From positions 1 through 35,162 of the forward strand of contig JAJDYX010000052.1 in assembly GCA_022824945.1 (NCBI GenBank): a DNA stretch of 35,162 bases. Reading direction: 5' to 3'. Under the pieces are notes generated by a model. It saw only the letters and a list, made by a program, of their open reading frames with translations. It did no database searches and had not been told where the DNA came from. This DNA comes from Candidatus Latescibacterota bacterium. GTDB taxonomy: Bacteria; Latescibacterota; UBA2968. Made by a program: the position numbers and the translations under genes. Positions 31,659 through 35,162 of this stretch are shown one piece after another (the stretch's first letter is position 1; each line of letters begins with the position of its first letter).

Positions 31659-31780
31659 TGTATTAGCCCATTCTTTCACGATTCTGTGATGGTTTGTCAT
31701 AGCTCCAGGTCACAGCTTGTCATAGCTTCGGAGTCAGGTTATCCATTATTAAACACAGGTCGTTTGTCCGGGTCCGTACG
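31659..31780. repeat. Duplicated block A (copy of 33306-33440), with Fic C-terminal remnant
   Basis: The block shares long identical stretches with 33306-33440, such as CACGATTCTGTGATG, TCACAGCTTGTCATAGCT and TATCC, with small gaps. In block B it covers the last codons of the fic gene and its downstream sequence; here no intact fic gene precedes it. Confidence 0.8.
31739..31777 (-). pseudogene. Stub of a second fic gene (last 12 codons)
   Basis: The minus strand reads TDPDKRPVFNNG then stop, matching the end of the intact Fic protein (TDPGKRYVLNDG, stop). The rest of this copy is missing. Confidence 0.65.
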
Positions 31781-31796
31781 ACTAGTAGAGAAACAG

Positions 31797-31829
31797 ATAC
31801 GACCCCAATACGACCCCAATACGACCCCC
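31797..31829. repeat. Tandem repeat, three 11-base units
   Basis: ATACGACCCCA is repeated twice exactly and a third time ending in C, just left of the AlbA_2 gene stop. Period and composition resemble the array at 31610-31653. Confidence 0.8.
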
Positions 31830-31859
31830 GGAAAGTTCGCAAGGATTTTATTTGCGCCC

Positions 31860-33263
31860 CTATTGGCTTCGTAAACGTATCCACCGGGCTGCTGGTCCAC
31901 GACCAGTGGACTCGGCTAATCTGCGATCTCTCAATGTCGCTAAGGTCCTTATCACTTGACGTTCACTGGCGTGAGGAGCCAACTGGGCACAGATTTCACG
32001 CAGTGTCAGACCGTTCTCCGCACGAGCCAACAACGCGAGAATAGTCTCTTGCCGTTCGACTGGTCCCATTCCGGTGGGCTGTTGAGGCACGAATTGGCCG
32101 TGTCGAAAGCGTACTGTGACACACCCTCCGTCATCCTCTATCTCAGGGGGTGGAAGACCGGCGGCGCTCACTTGCTCCGCGATCTTGAGGGTCCCACTTC
32201 CCCATCTTTCAATGATACCACGACGATAGAAAGTGCCAGCGATTAGTGGATTCCATGGCCGCGATTCGTGTGGTGCGAACAGTTTCTCGGGGGTCAACCC
32301 GAAGTGCAGTGAGCCAGAGGATGTCACCTCCAGACGGTCGTCATAGATCGCCACCCCTATTGAGCCACCGCCAATCGAATAGTCGCGATGGCATAGCGCG
32401 TTTGCCAGTGCTTCGCGTGTGGCTAAAGGCGGATAGAGCGGTTCGTCTATACGCTCAAAGCGGCCCGGCTCGAACCGACCAGCGATTGGCAAGGTGTCGC
32501 GCAGGAAACGTTCTGCGCTGGCGAGCAGTGCGAAAGCATTGCCATTGAACTGACGATTGTCCAGGAACTCCATCTTGTCGAGACCACGGAAACGGGCTAC
32601 GCGAAGCAGGCAATGCGGCATATCGAACTCGATGCGCTCGGCTTTGCCAAATAACACCGCCGCCGCTCGGAACAACACACCGTCACGCAAAAGTCCAAGT
32701 CCGCGCAGGAGATCCTCCGGGTCCCGACTCAGAGTTTCCTCCAGTCGGCCTCGTTGGACTGCCTCTGCCACCGTGCGTCGAATTTCTCCCACATCCAGAT
32801 CATCTACCGTCCATCCGGTAGCGGGCTGGTTTTCCCAACGCTGTTCGCTGTGCATACGCTCAAAGAGCATTTGTTTGTACTCGTCAGCCGACATCGCCAC
32901 AGTGGTATTTCCAACCCGACGATAGGTGGTACCGCGGTACGCATAAGGTCTCGCTGTCCCCTGACTTACGCGAACCACGAGCACCTCACGACCTTCCGCT
33001 ATGGGCACTCGCTCAACCGTTGGAAACGCCGGGGGATCTATCCGTTGAAGTTCGTTGCTCAACCCCTCGATGGTGCGTTCACTCACCTGTTGCCCAACCA
33101 CATTTCCTTCCGGCGTCACACCGAACAATACCTGCCCGCCGTCCTGGTTGAGCATGGCACAAATGGTTCTGACCGCTTCCCGCCGAGTTCCCGTCGTGCT
33201 CTTGAACTCCAGCGTTTCGGATTCACCGGTTTGGACCAACGCTGAAATTACATCAAGGGTCAT
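31860..33263 (-). CDS. AlbA_2 (Schlafen-like) DNA-binding and HATPase-type ATP-binding protein
   Basis: The protein has an N-terminal AlbA_2 domain (ESETLEFKSTTG, then GGQVLFGVTPEG and YRRVGNTTVAMS, about 1-130), a GHKL-type HATPase-like domain with REALANALCHRDYS and DDRLEVTSSGSL (about 270-330) and RRGIIERWGSGT, and a C-terminal winged helix from about 405. Such COG2865-type proteins often sit inside type I restriction loci; their role is unproven. I place the start at the ATG at 33263 (467 residues), seven bases after GAGGA, not at 33269, where the spacing is too short. It is GC-richer than the metabolic genes on the left. Confidence 0.88.
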   Translation of the reverse strand: MTLDVISALVQTGESETLEFKSTTGTRREAVRTICAMLNQDGGQVLFGVTPEGNVVGQQVSERTIEGLSNELQRIDPPAFPTVERVPIAEGREVLVVRVSQGTARPYAYRGTTYRRVGNTTVAMSADEYKQMLFERMHSEQRWENQPATGWTVDDLDVGEIRRTVAEAVQRGRLEETLSRDPEDLLRGLGLLRDGVLFRAAAVLFGKAERIEFDMPHCLLRVARFRGLDKMEFLDNRQFNGNAFALLASAERFLRDTLPIAGRFEPGRFERIDEPLYPPLATREALANALCHRDYSIGGGSIGVAIYDDRLEVTSSGSLHFGLTPEKLFAPHESRPWNPLIAGTFYRRGIIERWGSGTLKIAEQVSAAGLPPPEIEDDGGCVTVRFRHGQFVPQQPTGMGPVERQETILALLARAENGLTLREICAQLAPHASERQVIRTLATLRDRRLAESTGRGPAARWIRLRSQ

Positions 33264-33301
33264 GGCCATATCCTCATCTGGGTCATACTACAGGTTCATC
33301 G

Positions 33302-33307
33302 ATTATA
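33302..33307 (-). promoter_or_regulatory. Candidate -10 box for the AlbA_2 gene
   Basis: The minus strand carries a perfect TATAAT about 35 bases before the start codon. No good -35 box stands 16-18 bases upstream, so the promoter is tentative. Confidence 0.3.
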
Positions 33308-33440
33308 CATCAGCCCACGATTCTCCCACGATTCTGTGATGCCTTGTCACAGCTTGTCACAGTTCCGTGTCACAGCTTGTCATAGCTCTCGATTCAGGCT
33401 ATCCGTCATTGAGCACATATCGTTTGCCGGGATCCGTTGG
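33306..33440. repeat. Duplicated block B (copy of 31659-31780)
   Basis: This copy covers the last codons of the intact fic gene and the adjoining intergenic sequence. Internally it repeats TTGTCACAGCTTGTCACAG-like units. See block A for the match. Confidence 0.8.
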
Positions 33441-34454
33441 ACCCGTTGCTTTTTCTTTTACGATCCCTTGTTTGATCATAGCTCGAATGTCTCGCTGGAG
33501 TGATCGGCGGTTGATGTCGGGACATAGGTGCTCAAAGTCCTGAATGGTCAAACTGCCGTGTTCGACAATGTGGATCAGTGCCTTGGCCTGACGATCAGAC
33601 AGACCTCGATTCTTGATGAGAATATCTCGTCGGATGGCTTGTTCTCCGAGCCTTCTGACTTCGGCAAGCTGAGTGGATAGACCTTCTACAAAGTATTCCA
33701 GCCAAGCAGTCAGGTCCATATCGTTTTCCCGGACGCTTTGAATCGCCTGGTAGAAGGCGGGTCGGTCCCGGTCATAGTATTCGCTGATCGTGAACAGGCG
33801 TTTGAAGTCATATCCGGCTCGATACAGGCATAGCGTGGAGAGCAGGCGTGAGGTGCGACCATTACCGTCCAAGAACGGATGGATATGCACAAGCTGGAAC
33901 TGCGCAATTCCGCTCACCAGCACGGGATGGATTTCTTGCTCCCGCTGGTTCCAGTCCACCAATTCCGCCATCATGATTGGCACATCGTAAGCCGGTGGTG
34001 GCTCATAGATTATCTCCCCAGTGAGGGAGTTTACTACATAATTCTGGATTTTTCGATACTCGCCGGGACCCGCTATACCGCCGCGAACACCTTCAACTAA
34101 ACGCCTGTGGATTTCTCGAATCAATCCCTCTGTGATCGGGCCGCCGCCCGAAATATATTCTGATACGAAGTCGAAAGCTTTCTGGTAGTTGAGTAACTCT
34201 TTCACATCTTCTGGATTGGCATCCGGTACAGAGTTTCCCGCCAGTAGCATCCGGGATTGGTCCAGCGTGAGGTGCGTTCCCTCAATATGAGTGGTGTGGT
34301 GTGCTTCCAGAAGCAAGGCACGCTGGCTCATTTCCTGTACCCACTGCTCCGATAGCATAGCTGCTTCCAGGAAGCCTCGGGCGCGTTCGATGTGTGTTAA
34401 TCCGTTGGTGATCGTATGGGTCGTTGTAAAGATCGGTCTAAAGCCGTTACTCAT
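33399..34454 (-). CDS. Fic-domain protein (AMP transferase type) with winged-helix C-terminus
   Basis: The 351-residue protein has the full Fic motif HPFLDGNGR at residues 192-200, so catalytic His192 and the phosphate-binding loop are intact. The N-terminal part has TTHIEG (Thr54 to Gly59), which fits the class II inhibitory (S/T)xxxE(G/N) helix, so the enzyme is probably self-inhibited. The C-terminal ~100 residues (GLSDRQAKALIHIVEHG, NRRSLQRDIRAMIKQG) form a winged helix that likely binds DNA. Fic proteins transfer AMP or other groups to Ser/Thr/Tyr targets. The ATG overlaps the TGA of an upstream 18-codon stub (ATGA). Members of this kind are frequent in type I restriction loci; the target is unknown. 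Confidence 0.92.
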   Translation of the reverse strand: MSNGFRPIFTTTHTITNGLTHIERARGFLEAAMLSEQWVQEMSQRALLLEAHHTTHIEGTHLTLDQSRMLLAGNSVPDANPEDVKELLNYQKAFDFVSEYISGGGPITEGLIREIHRRLVEGVRGGIAGPGEYRKIQNYVVNSLTGEIIYEPPPAYDVPIMMAELVDWNQREQEIHPVLVSGIAQFQLVHIHPFLDGNGRTSRLLSTLCLYRAGYDFKRLFTISEYYDRDRPAFYQAIQSVRENDMDLTAWLEYFVEGLSTQLAEVRRLGEQAIRRDILIKNRGLSDRQAKALIHIVEHGSLTIQDFEHLCPDINRRSLQRDIRAMIKQGIVKEKATGPTDPGKRYVLNDG

Positions 34455-34507
34455 GGACTTACCCTTCTCGACTTGGCAGGCAGCGCGGTGATCTTGAGGT
34501 CGGTCAT
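34451..34507 (-). pseudogene. Stub resembling the hsdR N-terminus, fused to the fic start
   Basis: The minus strand encodes MTDLKITALPAKSRRVSP then stop, next to the fic ATG. The first seven residues equal those of HsdR (MTDLKIT). The DNA around both start codons (34488-34520 against 31553-31585) matches at 30 of 33 positions, including the bases upstream of ATG. It is best read as a deletion remnant of a second hsdR, or as a translated leader kept for coupling to fic. Confidence 0.6.
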
Positions 34508-34548
34508 GTTGTGGTTTCCAAAATTGAATGAAGAGGAAACAGATTGGT

Positions 34549-34653
34549 CCGACACTGTCGGCCCAATTGCAGGAATTTCGTCAACAAATGCTAAGTACTC
34601 CAATTTTGCAGACAGTGTCTGCGAATTCAGTAGATTTAACAGACACTGTCTGT
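34549..34653. promoter_or_regulatory. Three palindromes sharing GACA-S-TGTC, possible operators
   Basis: The gap 34508-34814 has no convincing gene; a 75-codon rightward frame (34528-34755) has no recognisable domain. It holds three perfect odd palindromes: CCGACACTGTCGG (34549-34561), GCAGACAGTGTCTGC (34608-34622) and ACAGACACTGTCTGT (34639-34653). Centres are 60 and 31 bases apart, close to whole helical turns. They lie upstream of the leftward fic-hsdR genes. Confidence 0.45.
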
Positions 34654-34814
34654 CGCATCTTTCCTATTGACGGATTAAATAAAATCCGCAACGCTGTCTC
34701 GGAAATCTTCTCACCATCGAAAATCTACGACATTGTTATAGCCACTTCCTACTGAGTTTTTGTTGTGTTCTTGCACTCCAATATCTCATATTCACTGGTT
34801 ACGATGCAGGCTCT

Positions 34815-35162
34815 TCAAGAATTCCAGGATTTTATACGAGCAACAATTTTCTTCATGTGTTCTTCCCAATCAAATCGGTTCGCCATTATGTCGTTTGTCA
34901 TGTGCGGAACGCTTAATCTGGCTAAATCTATCTTATGGATATTGCGCCGATTCAGGTTCGCTTCTATATATGACTCGGAACATGCTTTTTTGCGGGGAAA
35001 AAAGTTCTCATACTGTTCAGGATCACGAAGTCCTGAAAGGTCTAATGCTTTATCAAGAACAGAACCAAGGGTATAATTTTCAATTTCCTTAGCATCGGTT
35101 ATCCAAATATAAGCATCAGGTATTTTTTGTACCTCCGCATTAATCCTCTTCACCCTACCTTT
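34815..35162 (-). CDS. C-terminal part of a possible AAA/OLD-type ATPase, 5' end outside the window
   Basis: The frame is open to the right edge. The visible ~115 residues contain YIWITDAKEIENYTLGSVL, which resembles the TOPRIM-side segment of OLD-family ATPase-nucleases (a T-x-x-x-E-I-E-N-Y pattern), then helical sequence ending in HMKKIVARIKSWNS. It is AT-richer than the AlbA_2 gene. It reads in the same direction as the other defence genes. The family call rests on one motif, so it is tentative. Confidence 0.5.
   Translation of the reverse strand, partial: KGRVKRINAEVQKIPDAYIWITDAKEIENYTLGSVLDKALDLSGLRDPEQYENFFPRKKACSESYIEANLNRRNIHKIDLARLSVPHMTNDIMANRFDWEEHMKKIVARIKSWNS

Noticed and set aside
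31610..31829. Possible CRISPR array from the short repeats
   Set aside because: Units are 10-12 bases, directly adjacent and without spacers, and no cas gene is present.
34528..34755. Rightward 75-codon frame in the gap before the defence genes
   Set aside because: No ribosome site or known domain; two-thirds of it is made of the palindromes. Kept only as part of the regulatory region description.

Overview
The window looks like a piece of a chromosome from an uncultured bacterium of the FCB group, for example Latescibacterota or a similar sulfatase-rich candidate phylum. This is inference: no ribosomal or other phylogenetic marker gene is present. The support is a PorV/PorQ-family outer-membrane protein, a TonB-dependent receptor with an N-terminal carboxypeptidase-regulatory-like domain, a secreted protein with a C-terminal sorting-type domain, several sulfatases and phytanoyl-CoA-dioxygenase (PhyH) paralogues, and strong AGGAGG-type ribosome binding sites with frequent GTG/TTG starts. 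No transcription factor, tRNA, rRNA, transposase or CRISPR array was seen.

Layout. (1) 1-3470: the 3' end of a PhyH-type dioxygenase, a bidirectional terminator, then a leftward three-gene operon: a monomeric-sarcosine-oxidase-like flavoenzyme, a sulfotransferase-like P-loop protein and a class IV aminotransferase. (2) 3471-11581: a rightward operon of sulfatase, short Gfo/Idh/MocA protein, Gfo/Idh/MocA oxidoreductase and a second sulfatase-like protein with Thr at the formylglycine position; a convergent PhyH dioxygenase; then, from overlapping divergent promoters, a third sulfatase with an unusual PhyH protein whose iron-binding HxD reads HxG. (3) 11672-14996: a GH4-type glycosidase, a GC-richer histidinol-phosphate-aminotransferase-like gene and a TIM-barrel isomerase/epimerase. 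(4) 14997-22517: a structured leader, then an envelope operon of outer-membrane beta-barrel, TonB-dependent receptor, secreted protein and PorV/PorQ-family protein. (5) 22565-28340: a large OPT-like membrane protein, a sodium:solute symporter, a medium-chain dehydrogenase and a fourth PhyH protein, closed by a branched terminator. (6) 28341-35162: a leftward restriction/defence island with HsdR, a small M48/YgjP-like metallopeptidase, an AlbA_2/HATPase protein, a Fic protein and the end of a possible OLD-type ATPase, with remnants of duplicated genes between them.

How the genes may work together (inference). Parts 1-5 read as uptake and breakdown of small, sulfated and possibly methylated or aminated organic compounds. 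The receptor and secreted protein act at the outer membrane, the symporter and OPT-like protein import, and sulfatases, dehydrogenases, glycosidase, isomerase and dioxygenases strip and oxidise substrates in the cytoplasm, since none of the three sulfatases has a visible signal peptide. Part 6 is a separate accessory island with clear traces of duplication and deletion.

The observations I rate most worth follow-up are the HxG dioxygenase (a state shared with iron halogenases), the Thr sulfatase, the sulfotransferase-aminotransferase pair that resembles a fused eukaryotic protein, the paired hsdR/fic remnants, and three near-identical palindromes upstream of the defence genes.
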